Source of the DNA: Malus domestica
Taxonomy: Eukaryota; Streptophyta; Magnoliopsida; Rosales; Rosaceae
DNA length: 64,000 nucleotides
Reading direction: 5' to 3'
NCBI RefSeq assembly: GCF_042453785.1
Contig: NC_091666.1
Span: 27,300,501 to 27,364,500 of the forward strand
Both the position numbers and the translations under genes were made by a program. Below are positions 20,472-32,761 of the stretch, piece after piece; within the stretch, counting starts at the first letter, position 1; each line of letters starts with the position of its first letter. The notes below the pieces were generated by a model, which searched no databases, was not told the DNA's origin, and saw nothing but the letters and a program-made list of their open reading frames with translations.

Positions 20472-23400
20472 ATGGAGAGCTTCTGCAGCTTCCTGTCTTT
20501 GAAGGCCGCGTTCTTATTGATTTTCTTAGTGAATTCCTCAGCAGGTCATCAACATTACAGGAACAAGGAGGGAGGTGATGGAGTGCAGCCACTTTCCAAG
20601 ATTTTAATCCACAAAACCGTGAACGCGATTCACGAGAAGGCTTCCGTTCATGCGTCCCCTCTACTTCTCGGCACCACGGTATCGTCATCAACTACAATTT
20701 TGTATCACATTTGTTCGGAACAAACATAGTTATGTTCGGTAAAATAATATAATGATGTTTTTGGTTCATTTTCCGTTTTCAGGGGAAGGATTATGAATGG
20801 GTAACTGTGACTGTTGTTAGTCCTAATCCTTCTGCTAATGACTGGTTGGGAGTCTTTTCTCCAGCAAAATTCAAGTAATGTGCAGTTTTTCCACTCTCTA
20901 ATTATTAAGAATGCTGATATCCCCACTCCTTTGTCTTAATAAATTTTTTATTCACAAGTTTATCTCTTAACAAAATCACGAATAAGGACAACAAGTTGTT
21001 CAAAAGTGCAATCTTTGATTTTTACTGTTCTTACTTTTTTTGCTCAATACCATCCTCCTTTTTTATTTTTTCCCCATCTGTTTTTTTTTTCTTGCTAAAT
21101 GTTTTCCCCGTCAGGGTTGTTTTGTGAAAGCCAAATGAAGCTACTTATGTTAGTGTGCTTTCTTCCTGTGCTAATTTGGATGGGTTGGGATCTATTTATT
21201 GGAGAAAGCAAATCCATAGGCATGTTATTTGGGGACTGCGTTGGTGGATCTTTACAGGAAGACATGTTGTTTGGATAGCGCTGGATATGATGTTCCAGCA
21301 AATGGTAGTTTAAAAAATGTGCACTTGGAATGCGATGATTTCTGCACTTTCTTTGAGAATGAGGCTTTGGACTTGTTTGAAAAAATGAAGATCGAGAGGT
21401 TGCCGTCGAGTTGCGTTGTGTTGTAAGGGGTTGGGTGATAGTTGGGTTGAGTGCTTTTTTTAGTTTATTTCTTTCAATTTCTGCAAAATAGTAGAATATT
21501 TTAAGGACATTTTATGAATATAGGTGGGTGGAGAAAGAGTGTTTTAATTTTTTTTTGAGGGGTGGTAATATAGGACAAGGATTGTCTGCTCACCCGTGAC
21601 TTCCTGTTTTATGTGGTCACGGTTAAATCACGTCAATATTTTATATTATTTTTTTATAAAGATAATAAGACAAAAATGAATAGTAATATAAAATATTAAC
21701 GTGGTTTAACCGTGATCACACAAATAGGAGGGCACGGAAGGGCACGTGAAGTGGGAGGACAAACAATCCTTGTCCGGTAATATAAGGTGGGGTAGGGAAT
21801 AGGGTTCTAGGGTTCTAGGGTAGGTCTAGTAGCTCTCATTATTAATCAAGTTCATTTCAGCCCTTAGATTTTTTATAGGGTTGAGATTAAAATTGTCATT
21901 TCAGTTCAATATACTTGCGTTTTTGCTCATCTTAATTATCTTCCACTTTCTAATATTTTGGCTCTTTAATTCAAGGACACAAATGAGCTTCCCTCTTCTT
22001 ACTTGTTTGATTCATACATGCAGCAAATTATTCAATTTTTCTTTGATTCAAGGACACAAATTACGTGCACATATTTCTTCATTTTTTTTAATTTTTTTAT
22101 TTAATTTTTAGGAAGAGGGGGAGATTTTGAAACTATTATAATAATTCAAGGGAAATGAGAGTTTCGAACTTGAAACATATAGGTAGAAACCCAACATCCT
22201 GTCTACTGGGAAATCGGACCAAATGCACTTCATTGTTCTTTGATATTTTACTGCATAATCTTCTTTACTTCCACTGCATATGTATAAATAGAGCTTGTAG
22301 GTTGATTAATTAATTAAACAAGTCAAATTATATAATGGCAGTGCATCAAGTTGTCCATTCACAGAAGATTACTATGAGCCATATCTGTGCACAGCTCCTA
22401 TCAAGGTAAATATGTTGTTACTTGGCGTTGTTGCACTTCAAAATGCTCGAGCTGTTTGTCTCACTGAACTCAAATCTTGTTGCTTCTCATTTCTTGCAGT
22501 ACAAATATGCGAACCACTCCAATGCCAATTACAACAAGACAGGCAAAAACACTCTGTATTTCCGGTTGATCAATCAACGCTCGGATTTCGCATTTGCATT
22601 GTTCTCCGGCGGGCTGTCAAGCGTGAGTCCATCCGTTGCACTCTTCTCTTTTTGCACTTCAACTGTTGTTAATTGATTCTGAGCATATGATATTTTTCTT
22701 GCAATGCAGCCGAAATTAGTGGCAATTTCTAATGCTATAGTTTTCGCAAATCCAAAGGCGCCTCTTTACCCTCGTCTTGCTCTAGGGAAGCACTGGGATG
22801 AAGTATGTTTATGTTCCGGTCATGCTGATAAAGTGCTCCATTTTTTTAAGCTATGTATTATATGTGCCTGTGAAACTGAGTTCCTAAGAATGTTTGTTTT
22901 ATTCTTTTGCAGATGACAGTAACCTGGACAAGCGGCTACGACATCAGTGAAGCTGTACCATTTGTCGAGTGGGGTTTCGCGGGAGAAGCTCAAACTCGAT
23001 CCCCAGCAGGAACATTGACTTTCCCTCGAGGAAGCATGTGTGGTACGAATCATATGATCAAATCTAATTTCAAGAACAAGGCTAAGTTTATATATAAGGA
23101 TTTGTGGAAAGAGAGAGACACTGAAAAGGAAAAATAAATTGTTGTGGAATGAAATTCTTGTTGTAATAATCTGCAGATGAACCAGCACGAACAGTTGGTT
23201 GGCGCGATCCTGGTTTCTTCCATACAAGTTTTTTGAAAAATTTGTGGCCTAATTCAAAGTATGCAGCTTGAAAATCATCACATTCATGAGAAATTTTTAT
23301 TTTGTACGTAGTGCTCGAATATTGATTGCCTGTTTCTACAGGTACACTTACAAGCTTGGTCATAGGTTAAACACTGGTTCCTACATCTGGAGCAAGACCT

Positions 23401-25136
23401 ACAATTTTACGTCATCCCCGTATCCAGGACAGGACTCGTTACAGAAGGTTATCATATTCGGTGACATGGGAAAGGTAATTTCAAGAAAACAAAAACTAGC
23501 AAATCAAAGCTTGGTTGAGATGTTGAATGGAAAATGAAAATTTTGCCACTAAACTTTGCATGTCACATTGAATTTCTGCAAATGTATCTGCCTAGATGTT
23601 TATCTTTATTCCTTGAAGAAGGAAAGTTTCATATGTCCTCGCGCGAATTTCAGGCTGAGCGTGATGGTTCAAATGAATACGCTGATTACCAGCCCGGGGC
23701 ACTCCTTACCACAGATGCACTGATCAAGGACCTGGATAACATTGACATAGTCTTTCACATTGGGGATATGCCCTATGCCAATGGATATATCTCACAGTGG
23801 GACCAGTTTACATCACAGGTGGAGCCCATTGCATCAGCTGTGCCTTATATGGTTGCAAGGTTTGCATTGCTTGTTCTATCCTTGCTGATGTTTTTTATGT
23901 AGAAGTTCACATTTCTGAAACTTACGCGATGATTTGCTCCAACAGCGGCAATCATGAACGAACTACACCAAACACCGGAGGCTTCTATGACGTAAATGAT
24001 TCAGGTGGTGAATGTGGTGTGCCGGCTGAGACCATGTTTTTTTTTCCTGCTGAGAACAGAGCCAAGTTCTGGTAAATAAGATTAAATGATTTTGTGCCTC
24101 ATTATTGTGACTTGTTAGACAAGAAAGATTTTCGAGAAGTAAGAAATGTTCTTTTGTTTGTACCTGAATCTTTACAGGTATCAAACAGACTATGGAATGT
24201 TCCACTTCTGCATAGCAGACACTGAGCATGATTGGAGGGAAGGTTCTGAGCAGTACAGATTCATTGAGAAGTGCCTTGCAGCAGCTGACAGGAACAAACA
24301 GCCTTGGCTGATATTCGCTGCTCATCGTGTTCTCGGTTATTCCTCCAACTCCTGGTATGGCCAGGAGGGTCAATTTTCAGAGCCTATGGGAAGAGATGAC
24401 ATGCAAAAGCTCTGGCAAAGGTACAAGGTGGACATTGCATTTTTTGGCCATGTCCATAACTATGAAAGAATATGCCCCATTTATCAGGTATGTCCTGCAA
24501 CCTACATTTCTTCTTAACGGATAATAGTGAGTACAATAGAGGATTAGGCAATCAGAACTACACATCAGGGCTAAGTCATCGGACTACGAGAGTATCCTAC
24601 CCTCCCCTCGCTCAAAGCGGTCAGAAAGAAGCTAACCCTGATACGTCCTGCAAGGATTAGACGCCCAGAATTACACATCAGAATCAAGTCATCAGACTTC
24701 TAAAGCAGTAGAGAGAACCTATCCCTGAGAGAAAGCTCTCGTCCCTCCAAACACTCACTAGCCAATATTTATTAAGTCCTGCAAAACCAATACTGATTAT
24801 TCATCGTTTGACGTCGGATTTTTTTTGTAGAATCAATGTGTGAATTCGGAAATCTCTCACTATTCGGGGACGGTGAACGGAACAATCCATGTAGTTGTTG
24901 GAGGAGGAGGCAGCCACTTATCGGCTTTCAGCACACTGAAGACAGTTTGGAGTGTTTACCAAGATCTGGACTTTGGGTACACGAAACTCACAGCATTCAA
25001 CCACTCATCACTTCTGTTTGAGTACATGAAGAGCAGTGATGGCAAGGTCTATGATTCCTTCACAATCTCAAGAGATTACAGAGATGTTTTGGCCTGTGTT
25101 CATGATGGCTGTGAACCAACCACTTTGGCTACGTAA
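20472..25136 (+). CDS. PAP27: Purple acid phosphatase, PAP27/PAP1-like (copy 2)
   Basis: Twelve exons encode 623 residues: 20472-20678, 20783-20874, 22342-22405, 22500-22622, 22710-22802, 22913-23042, 23177-23258, 23342-23474, 23654-23859, 23946-24071, 24178-24487, 24831-25136. All borders are GT-AG and the frame stays open. The N-terminus (ESFCSFLSLKAAFLLIFLVN) is a signal peptide, so export to wall or vacuole is likely. A fibronectin-like N-domain with MTVTWTSGYD is followed by the metallophosphatase domain: GDMGKAERDG, GDMPYANG, GNHERT, FAAHRVLG, GHVHNYER. The Asp, Tyr, Asn and His metal ligands appear kept, but the His expected ten residues after AAH is absent, in line with the 'probable inactive' label of this subgroup. 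Intron 2 (1.47 kb) is enlarged by a PPR-gene fragment and a MITE. Copy 3 starts 1.07 kb downstream. Confidence 0.93.
21128..21425 (+). pseudogene. PPR-protein gene fragment inside PAP intron 2
   Basis: The sequence reads KPNEATYVSVLSSCANLDG, then LGSIYWRKQIHRHVI, typical of pentatricopeptide repeats in PLS-type plant PPR proteins. After a frameshift it continues GTALVDLYRKTCCLDSA and, after further shifts, NEALDLFEKMKIERL. About 100 residues remain with at least two frame breaks. It sits in sense orientation within intron 2 of the PAP gene and does not touch the exons. PPR genes are usually intronless, so capture through DNA or RNA cannot be told apart. Confidence 0.8.
21573..21775. mobile_element. 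Mutator-type MITE in PAP intron 2
   Basis: A 203-bp element with ends GGACAAGGATTGT and the complement of the same, longer inverted arms (GTGGTCACGGTTAAATCACG against CGTGGTTTAACCGTGATCAC) and a perfect 9-bp target duplication GGTAATATA (21564-21572 and 21776-21784). No coding capacity. Confidence 0.9.
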
Positions 25137-25368
25137 TCAAAGTTTCATCTAATCAAGCCGACTTATTAGCTTGGAAAAGAGATTATCCATTTAATTAGTG
25201 AAGCTATTCAGTTGTGAATGCAAGAAGCAAGCCAGTGAGATTTCTGGTTATTTTCTATCAATGAATCATTCCTATTGTCTTTATGTTTAAGAAGTTTCGC
25301 GTACTTGTTAAAAATAAAAATAGTTTTCACGGCAGTAGCAGATTGCCCTAATGACTAGTGAGTAGGGT

Positions 25369-25522
25369 GCTCTCAATCATGAAAGTAAAAGTTATTATGG
25401 CAAAGGGTTTGTTGTCCTCAATTTTGTGTCTACTTCATGTTTAGGCGCTCTCAATCATGAAAGTAAAAGTTATATGACCAAGGGTTTGTTGTCCTTAATT
25501 TTGTGTCAACTTCATGTTTAGG
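25369..25522. repeat. 77-bp tandem duplication downstream of copy 2
   Basis: Units 25369-25446 and 25447-25522 both start GCTCTCAATCATGAAAGTAA and end TTCATGTTTAGG. They lie in the gap between PAP copies 2 and 3, outside coding DNA. Confidence 0.9.
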
Positions 25523-26210
25523 GACGTTTTAATACAAAATAAGAATTCAACATATATGAATTTTAAAAGTATAATAATTATTTTTAATTTGATAAATGGA
25601 GTGAGCTAACGTACTAAAGCATTTCGATCAAATTCATGAAGATAAATGCTAATGACACTCTATCTGCTCTATGCTATCTCACTTTTTTTTATACAATATT
25701 TTATAATATTAACATAAATAATTTATATTAAATTGAGAAGTAAATCTTCATAACATTCCTCATTCATGAAAGGCTCGGATGTTTGATCTAAAAGATTTAT
25801 TAGATTTGGAGTTATTTAAATCTAATTTCCTCGTACGTGTTTATATTCTTACTTATTGACGCGTGTCAATCAGTTAACCTCAAATTTTTATAAAATTAAA
25901 ACTTAATACTAAAAATAAAACCAGAGAAAATATCAAAATACAGACTCATCAGACATTCTCCTTCCCTTCCCCTACTCTTCTCCAGGAGAGGCCGAGAGAG
26001 TCTCACTTGTGGTTTCTGATAATCCAAGCTGTTTCTCTCTCTAGGTTTCCCTCCCTCTCAAATCCTCCCCCAATTCAAATTCCAATCCAATTTTGTCTCC
26101 CAATTGCAAAAACATAACTCCAAGAATTTACCGGGAAAAAAGAAGAAGAAAAGAGTGAAACTTTGGGTTATATTGAATCTTGTTTTCGTTTTCAAAAACC
26201 CAACTCAAAA
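25523..26210. other. Promoter and 5' leader region of PAP copy 3
   Basis: AT-rich to about 25940, then a pyrimidine-rich stretch with TCTCTCTC and CCCTCCCTC patches (25970-26110) as is common in plant 5' leaders. No TATA box was firmly identified. Confidence 0.45.
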
Positions 26211-29200
26211 ATGGAGCAAAGTTTTCAACTTTTTGCGATTCTGGTGATTCTGGGTTTGACGAACTTGGGCGGAGCTGCCGCTGGCGGCGGTGGTTTTGGG
26301 GAACAGCCGCTTTCCAAGATTGCCATAGAGAAAGCCACCCTCAACCTCTCATGCACTGCCTCCATCAATGCCTCTCCTTTGGTGCTCGGCTTGCAGGTAA
26401 CAATTTATTTTTACAGTTTTGATTCAATGGCTGACAACGATCATCTGTTAAGTTATTAGCTGCTGCTGCTGCTGCAATGACTTTATAGGAGTCAACGTGA
26501 AATAAAGGAAAACAGATTGGCAATGTGAAAAAAGTGTGGAGTCAAAGTGGATTGTTGAAATTAGCTCGATCATCATTCATCGTTTACTTTTGAATTTGAT
26601 TGCTGCAGTCTCCAATTTCTTACCTTTAATATGTATAATAACAGTTGGGGACTGTGTGGCCTTGGGCCGTGTTCCGGCCCCCCTTGCACCCAAGTTCGTA
26701 TCCCCTTCCTTGTAGATTATATTAGTTAAGAATATGGCGTGTTAAAACAGTTGGGGGTACTGTAATGTAGTTTATTTGGTAGACCATTGGTTGAATAATC
26801 AGTCTGTACTTTTTGCCTTTTGGGTGTATATTGCGTGTAACTGTTGGCGAGTGTGTGGTGACTTTTCAAGGACATGAGTTTTTGCATGGCATTCAAGTTT
26901 TGAGTTCATATGATCTTCATGGAGTTAAAGTGTTGATAATATGTATTTTGATTCATATGACTGTAGGGTGAGGATACCGAATGGGTGACTGTGAAGCTTG
27001 AGAACCATACTCCGACTGAAGATGATTGGGTTGGAGTCTTTTCTCCTGCAAGATTCAAGTAATGTGTCTAAGAACGATTACATAACCTATTTTACCACGA
27101 ATTATCTAGCTATTGATTCAACTTAATCCAATCTTCTGTGCAAAAATGTTTACAAAATCTTTTTTTTTTATGATTGGAGATTGAAGTAATAATGTTTTGA
27201 TATGACAGTGCATCGATGTGCCTGCCAGTGAATGCACCAAAAGAACAAACTCCCTATATATGCACTGCCCCTATAAAGGTCTGTGCTTGTAGTTTGCAAC
27301 TCTGTAATAGTAAATAGCGGATGAAACAATTTCGTTTGAACTTATCTAACCATTGTGATATACGGATGCCTATGTTTCAGTACAAGTATGCAACAGACTC
27401 CAATGCAAATTATACAAAGACTGGCAAAGCTACTTTGAAGTTTCAGCTTATCAATCAGCGGGCAGATTTCTCGTTCGCATTATTTACAGGCGGGTTATTG
27501 AATGTATGAGCATGATTCTTTCTTGTGTTCCCATGGCTCCTCATAATCTATTTTTGTTTATTAAAGAATCTTTGTCTTTCTTTATGTGACTGATCCAATA
27601 CTTGAATGTTGCAGCCAAAACTGGTGGCAGTTTCAAACTTCATAACCTTTTCCAATCCCAAAGCACCTGTGTATCCACGCCTTGCTCAAGGGAAATCTTG
27701 GAACGAAGTGAGTTCATCCTAATTTACGGTCCCCCGTGTGTTTATGTTAAACTTTATTTTAATCCGGACCTTTGGTTATTTGATGCTAATTCTTTTATAA
27801 GCATCCAAGAATTTGAAACGTTATGTTATGGTTCCTGTGCCTTTTGGCTGGCTGCAAACTCATATTAAGGTATTCATTTTTTTTTCTAATTTTTTTTTTT
27901 TATATTTTCAGATGACAGTAACTTGGACAAGTGGCTACGACATAAATGAAGCTGTTCCATTTGTTGAGTGGGGTGTAGAGGGGCAAACCCGAAAGCGATC
28001 CGGAGCTGGAACATTGACATTTGATCGGAGCATGATGTGTGGTAAAATTCATTTTATGTATTCATGATCACCTCGCATTTGCATGATTTACTGAGACATC
28101 TAGTTTAAGCATAAAATGATTAAAACTGTGATGGTACATTAAGGTGTGGTTAGGCCACGTTGCATACTGAGTGTGTTATCGCCTTCATCTTTAGGTGCAC
28201 CTGCAAAGACAGTCGGATGGCGTGATCCTGGTTTCATACATACAAGTTTCCTGAAGGATTTGTGGCCGAATATCGAGTATGCATATAAGAATTTCTTCCC
28301 TGTTTGTTGTCTTTTCCTCTAAGAGTGCTGTTAAGTATCGATGATATCTACTTACTGTTGTGATGATTGTTTTTCAGGCAATTCTACAGGATGGGCCATC
28401 GTTTATCCAATGGTACAATTATTTGGAGCAAGAAGTACATATTCAGATCATCTCCATATCCTGGACAGGACTCCTTACAGCGTGTCATAATGTTCGGTGA
28501 CATGGGGAAGGTACTTTCATTTGTAATTATTATTTGCAAATAAAACTAACTGGTAGGCACCCAAAATGATAGAAACACTTGATGTGTTGTACATATTAGT
28601 GGAAGATCTAAGAAGAAAGATTATGAGCCACACCATTTACCGGTTACATAGAACTTCCATTTTGTGGTTGCTTGTACAATCCTGCTGAGGGTTTTACTTT
28701 TTAGGTTTAATCCCCGGCCTTTTTACTGTTCAATGTTGTACGTTTGTAGGATACAAAAGGAGTGTCATTACATTGACATTTCGGTGTGTGTTACATGTTT
28801 CCTCTTGCATCTTTCAGGGGGAGCGCGATGGTTCAAATGAGTACAGTAATTACCAGCCTGGTGCCCTGAACACTACCGATCAAATCATCAGGGATTTGAA
28901 AAACATTGATATCGTTTTTCATATTGGAGATTTATCGTATGCCAACGGGTACATCTCACAATGGGACCAGTTCACAGCACAGGTGGAGCCCATTGCATCA
29001 ACTGTGCCATATATGGTTGGCAGGTTAGTGGAATTGTTCATTACATGTTTTCATCAGTTTCAAATGAGATTTAGAAAACTGATTTATGATCTCAGTTGAT
29101 GAATCTCGAATTTGATTCCTGCAGTGGTAATCATGAACGTGATTGGCCTGATTCGGGGTCCTTTTACGACAAAGTGGATTCTGGTGGAGAATGTGGTGTG

Positions 29201-30110
29201 CTGGCTGAGACCATGTTCTATGTTCCAGCTGAGAACCGAGCAAAGTTTTGGTAAATTGCATGAGTGCAATGTCTTGTAATTTGAAGTATTTATACTGATT
29301 TAAAAGTATAGGATGTGTGCATCAGTGTTTTGTGTCCCGCCCACATTCTAATGAGATTTCTATGGATGAACAGGTACAAAACCGACTATGGCATGTTTCG
29401 CTTCTGCATAGCTGACACTGAACACGACTGGAGAGAAGGATCAGAGCAGTACAAGTTCATCGAGAATTGCCTTGCAACTGTCGATAGACAGAAACAGCCT
29501 TGGTTGATCTTTGCCGCTCATCGAGTGCTTGGCTATTCCTCTGACTATTGGTATGGGCAGGAGGGCTCATTTGAAGAGCCTATGGGAAGGGAAAGCTTGC
29601 AGAGACTCTGGCAGAAATACAAGGTTGACATTGCCTTTTACGGCCATGTCCATAACTATGAAAGATCATGCCCCGTCTACCAGGTATCAATTTCTTCAGC
29701 TTGAAAATCTCTCACTTTTACTTTCATCAAATAGTTGTCTACGACTTCCATTTCATTTCTTTTTATTCTCTTTGTTTTTCTCCTCATCGGGTGCGGTGCT
29801 GCAGAGCCAATGCGTAACTTCAGAAAAATCCCATTATTCCGGCGCTGTGAAAGGAACAATCCATGTTGTGGTTGGTGGCGCAGGGAGCCACTTATCTGAT
29901 TTCAGCCAAGTGACTCCTAACTGGAGTATTTTCAGAGATTATGACTACGGCTTTGTCAAAATGACGGCATTCAATCACACGTCTCTCCTGTTCGAGTACA
30001 AGAAAAGCAGCGACGGCAACGTCTACGATTCCTTCACCATATCAAGGGACTACACAGACGTACTGGCTTGTGTGCACGACAGTTGCGAAGCGACGACCGC
30101 TGCGTCCTAG
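26211..30110 (+). CDS. PAP27: Purple acid phosphatase, PAP27-like (copy 3)
   Basis: Twelve exons encode 618 residues: 26211-26396, 26967-27058, 27209-27278, 27381-27503, 27615-27707, 27912-28041, 28195-28276, 28378-28510, 28818-29023, 29125-29250, 29374-29683, 29805-30110. Exons 4 to 12 are identical in length to those of copy 2. The ATG at 26211 was chosen because it starts a signal peptide (EQSFQLFAILVILGLTNLGG); the frame upstream has no ATG. Motifs in order: MTVTWTSGYD, GDMGKGERDG, GDLSYANG, GNHERDWPDSG, FAAHRVLG, GHVHNYERSCP, ending CEATTAAS. These fit the secreted PAP27 type, which binds a di-metal centre; substrates are unknown and catalysis may be impaired because the proton-donor His is not seen. 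Copies 2 and 3 probably arose by tandem duplication before most of the insertions nearby. Confidence 0.94.
26643..26725 (+). mobile_element. Possible SINE fragment in PAP copy 3 intron 1
   Basis: A GC-richer patch in an AT-rich intron carries CAAGTTCGTATCCCC, close to a tRNA-type B box, after GGGCCGTGTTCCGGCCCC. No A box, poly-A tail or target duplication is clear. Confidence 0.3.
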
Positions 30111-30880
30111 ATAATTAGAACCCTTTCTTCCAATTCTTTTCGGTTTTCATGGGGGCAATAATGTAGCATATTATCTTATTTACTCAACTATTTATTGACA
30201 GTTCAATTATGTTACATGAGCAATGTAATTTCCAATTGGGGTATTAGTATTTTCAAGATCAATTTAGATTAAGAAATTTCACCATGCTTCGTCCTCATTG
30301 CATTTTAATTTCTCATCTCTTTACTTTTTTATGGTTCTTCTCTATCTTTAAGCGAAAAAATGACGGCTTTGAAACGAAGAAGGTGAAGGGGCGCGTGGAG
30401 CTCAGTGTCGCGCCAGGCTTACTCCTGCCGTTGCTTCGCGATCCCTTGACGTGCTGGTTTGAGATTGCGCGTACAAGAGACCGGCGGTCTCACACCAGCA
30501 GACACGCCGAGAAATCGCACCATGGTTGTCGTAAATTGAATTAAGGAACTGGCGTTCCTCAGAAATTTTAAATACGGCAACGGCTAAAGCAAAAAGGGGC
30601 TTTTTTTTAAATACAAATAATAAAGCAGCTAATCAGTAAATATTCTCAAATTTAGGGGTGTGTCTGTGATTAACTCAAAAACTGCAGGGTCACAATTGCA
30701 ATACTAGTACAAGCTTCTAACTTAGAACGACAAACGTCACGCCGTTTTGATGCTCTTCTTCCACGGGAAAGAACTGGAAAGCTAAAACCCTGAAGAGTTG
30801 CAGGTTTTTGCTAGGGCGCGAAAATCCGCCAATTTCTGGAGTCGAGGAGCTAGGGCATTGATTTCCGAGCTCGACGAGCC
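30111..30880. other. Intergenic gap between PAP copy 3 and COMMD9
   Basis: Contains the PAP 3' untranslated region and the COMMD9 promoter. An 86-codon open frame at 30284-30544 has no recognisable domain and is not called. No regulatory site was firmly identified. Confidence 0.45.
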
Positions 30881-31964
30881 ATGGAGCACACGCTGTGGAG
30901 CCACTTGCCGCTACTGGTCCGGTCCAATTCGAAGGAGTCGGTGGAGTACATTCTTCAGGCCCTTTGGAGGACCCGAAAAACCGGTCTCGACCCGGCCGAC
31001 CGAGACATAATCCGAGATATGCTCCAGCTCCAGAATGAATCGGACATCGACCCGGTACACTACTCTCACTCTTTCAATTTCGAATTTTTATGAATTTTGT
31101 GCTTTTTATTGGGAATTTGTTGCTGAATTTCATTTGGGTAATTTGTGAAATATTGTTTTGTTTTTTGTTGGGCAGCTTTTGGTGTGCCTGCGAATGTTGA
31201 TTCGGCGATGTGTTTACGATAACGTCAAGAGGGAGGAGATTCAGAAGCTGTTTCCCAGCGAGGTGTTGCCTGAGTTGCAGAGGCTGTTGACGCTTTTGCT
31301 GCAGAAGTTTCAGGGAGAATGGCGGCGAGATGCACTCAAAGATCAGGTTAGAGATTCGCGTTGTTCGACATTTGTGTGTAAACACGTTGATATACCTGGT
31401 AGGAGGACACTAGGCTGATGACATTTTATGTGTGTAATTTGTGAACTCAATGGCATAAATAGGGTGCTTTGCCACGGTTAAAGACGATGACATGGGACAT
31501 GGCGAATCCGGACGCTGAATTCACAGTCCCCATGGCTGTGATCAACTTGAAGGTACTGAAAAACTAGTATTACATGTAAATGTGATGTTATTAGCGTATG
31601 TGAAAATGCCATAAAGATGTCATTTTAATCTGCTTATTGGTTTTGATTTATAAGTTATAACTGCTCTTTCTGCAGTTACTAAATGATTCGCAGTCCCGCT
31701 CAAAAGAATCGGAAGTGAAGTTCGAATTAGCTAATGATACTCTTGAAACAATGCTGAATTCCATGTATTGCATAAGAGACCAGTTCTCTAACTCGGTAAG
31801 TGTCATGCTTCCGAGATTTTCTATTTTTTCATTCGGTCATATGTTGTCGAGAATGCAAATATTTTTCTGTTTGGTTTTGGGAATCTGATCATGCCTTCTC
31901 ATCTCCTTCTCACTCTCAGGGTGAGGCATCAAATGACCAGTTATATCAAGATGTGAATATATAG
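30881..31964 (+). CDS. COMMD9: COMM domain-containing protein 9 homologue
   Basis: Five exons, 30881-31054, 31176-31346, 31463-31552, 31676-31795 and 31920-31964, encode 199 residues, almost the length of human COMMD9 (198). The frame is kept across all GT-AG introns and every intron is phase 0. The N-terminal half is helical (SHLPLLVRSNSKESVEYIL; IRRCVYDNVKREEIQKLFP). The COMM domain begins at about residue 117 with LPRLKTMTWDM, matching LPRLVDLDWRV of COMMD9, and continues VPMAVINLKLLND and LANDTLETMLNSMYCIRDQF, close to the human ETLDTMLDGLGRIRDQL block. In animals COMMD proteins form the ten-subunit Commander complex that recycles endosomal cargo; the role in plants is not established. 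No signal peptide or membrane segment, so cytosolic. The short last exon is the least certain part. Confidence 0.85.
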
Positions 31965-32761
31965 AAGATAATCCGTACGCCTCGGATAGGATGGTATGGC
32001 TGGTTCTACTGTCCCTCATGATATCAATTTCATGACAAAACCCTTGCCAGATTAATTTTAAGATGTGAACTTTTCTTAGTTTTTGTGTTGTCTGTGTTGG
32101 GAGTCCAATCTAGCATCAGTGACTTACTTCACCATGCCCCAAACTTCAGCAAAATCTTAGGTGCAATTGGGTGTATATTCCCTTGTACGTAGCTCTCTCC
32201 TCACGTGTTATGTGAGGAGTGAGATAGGCACAATAGGGTATACACCCGTTGCACCTAAGTTTCTCTCCCAAACTTCAGAGAGGGACTAGTAACCAGTTAG
32301 AGTTTTGAAAGCATTTAAAACCCAAGAGTTCCTCTCCAAGTCCAGTGTCCTTTTCTTCACTATGTTAGATTTCAAGGAAAATATTGTTAAAAGGCATAGA
32401 GAATGCCGGTAGTGAACCACAAAAGCATGTCAGATTTGACTCATACAAGCCACCTTCTAGCTAGGTAGACTTATGGAGTTAGTTAGTAGTTACTGACTGC
32501 CGTATTTGTTGTCTTATAACCCGTAAAGATGAAGAAAAAAAATTTAGTAGAGGAAACTCGTAGAGCTCCGTGATTTGTATATTGCTAGCTTAGCTTGATA
32601 CTCTGATTATTGTAATGCAAATTGAGATAATATGGAACTTTATGGATCCAATTTTCCTTGTGTATCATGCCGGTTAGGAAACTCCGGTGCATCCCAAACG
32701 ACTACGGTGACTTGCAATTATTTTCTTTTCTCCAGCTTGAATGAATATTGTTGTGTGAAGG
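31965..32761. other. 3' flank of COMMD9, non-coding
   Basis: Holds the probable COMMD9 3' untranslated region and the hairpin MITE at 32156-32259. No open frame with a known domain. Confidence 0.5.
32156..32259. mobile_element. Hairpin MITE of 104 bp
   Basis: Arms CTTAGGTGCAATTGGGTGTA and the complement CTTAGGTGCAACGGGTGTAT, continuing to CTCTCCTCAC/GTGAGGAGTGAG, meet around a loop of about 7 bp (GTGTTAT). ACTTCAG occurs on both sides a few bases away but is not directly adjacent. No coding capacity. Confidence 0.75.

Noticed and set aside
30284-30544. Open frame of 86 codons between PAP copy 3 and COMMD9
   Set aside because: No domain match and no start context; more likely part of a promoter region.
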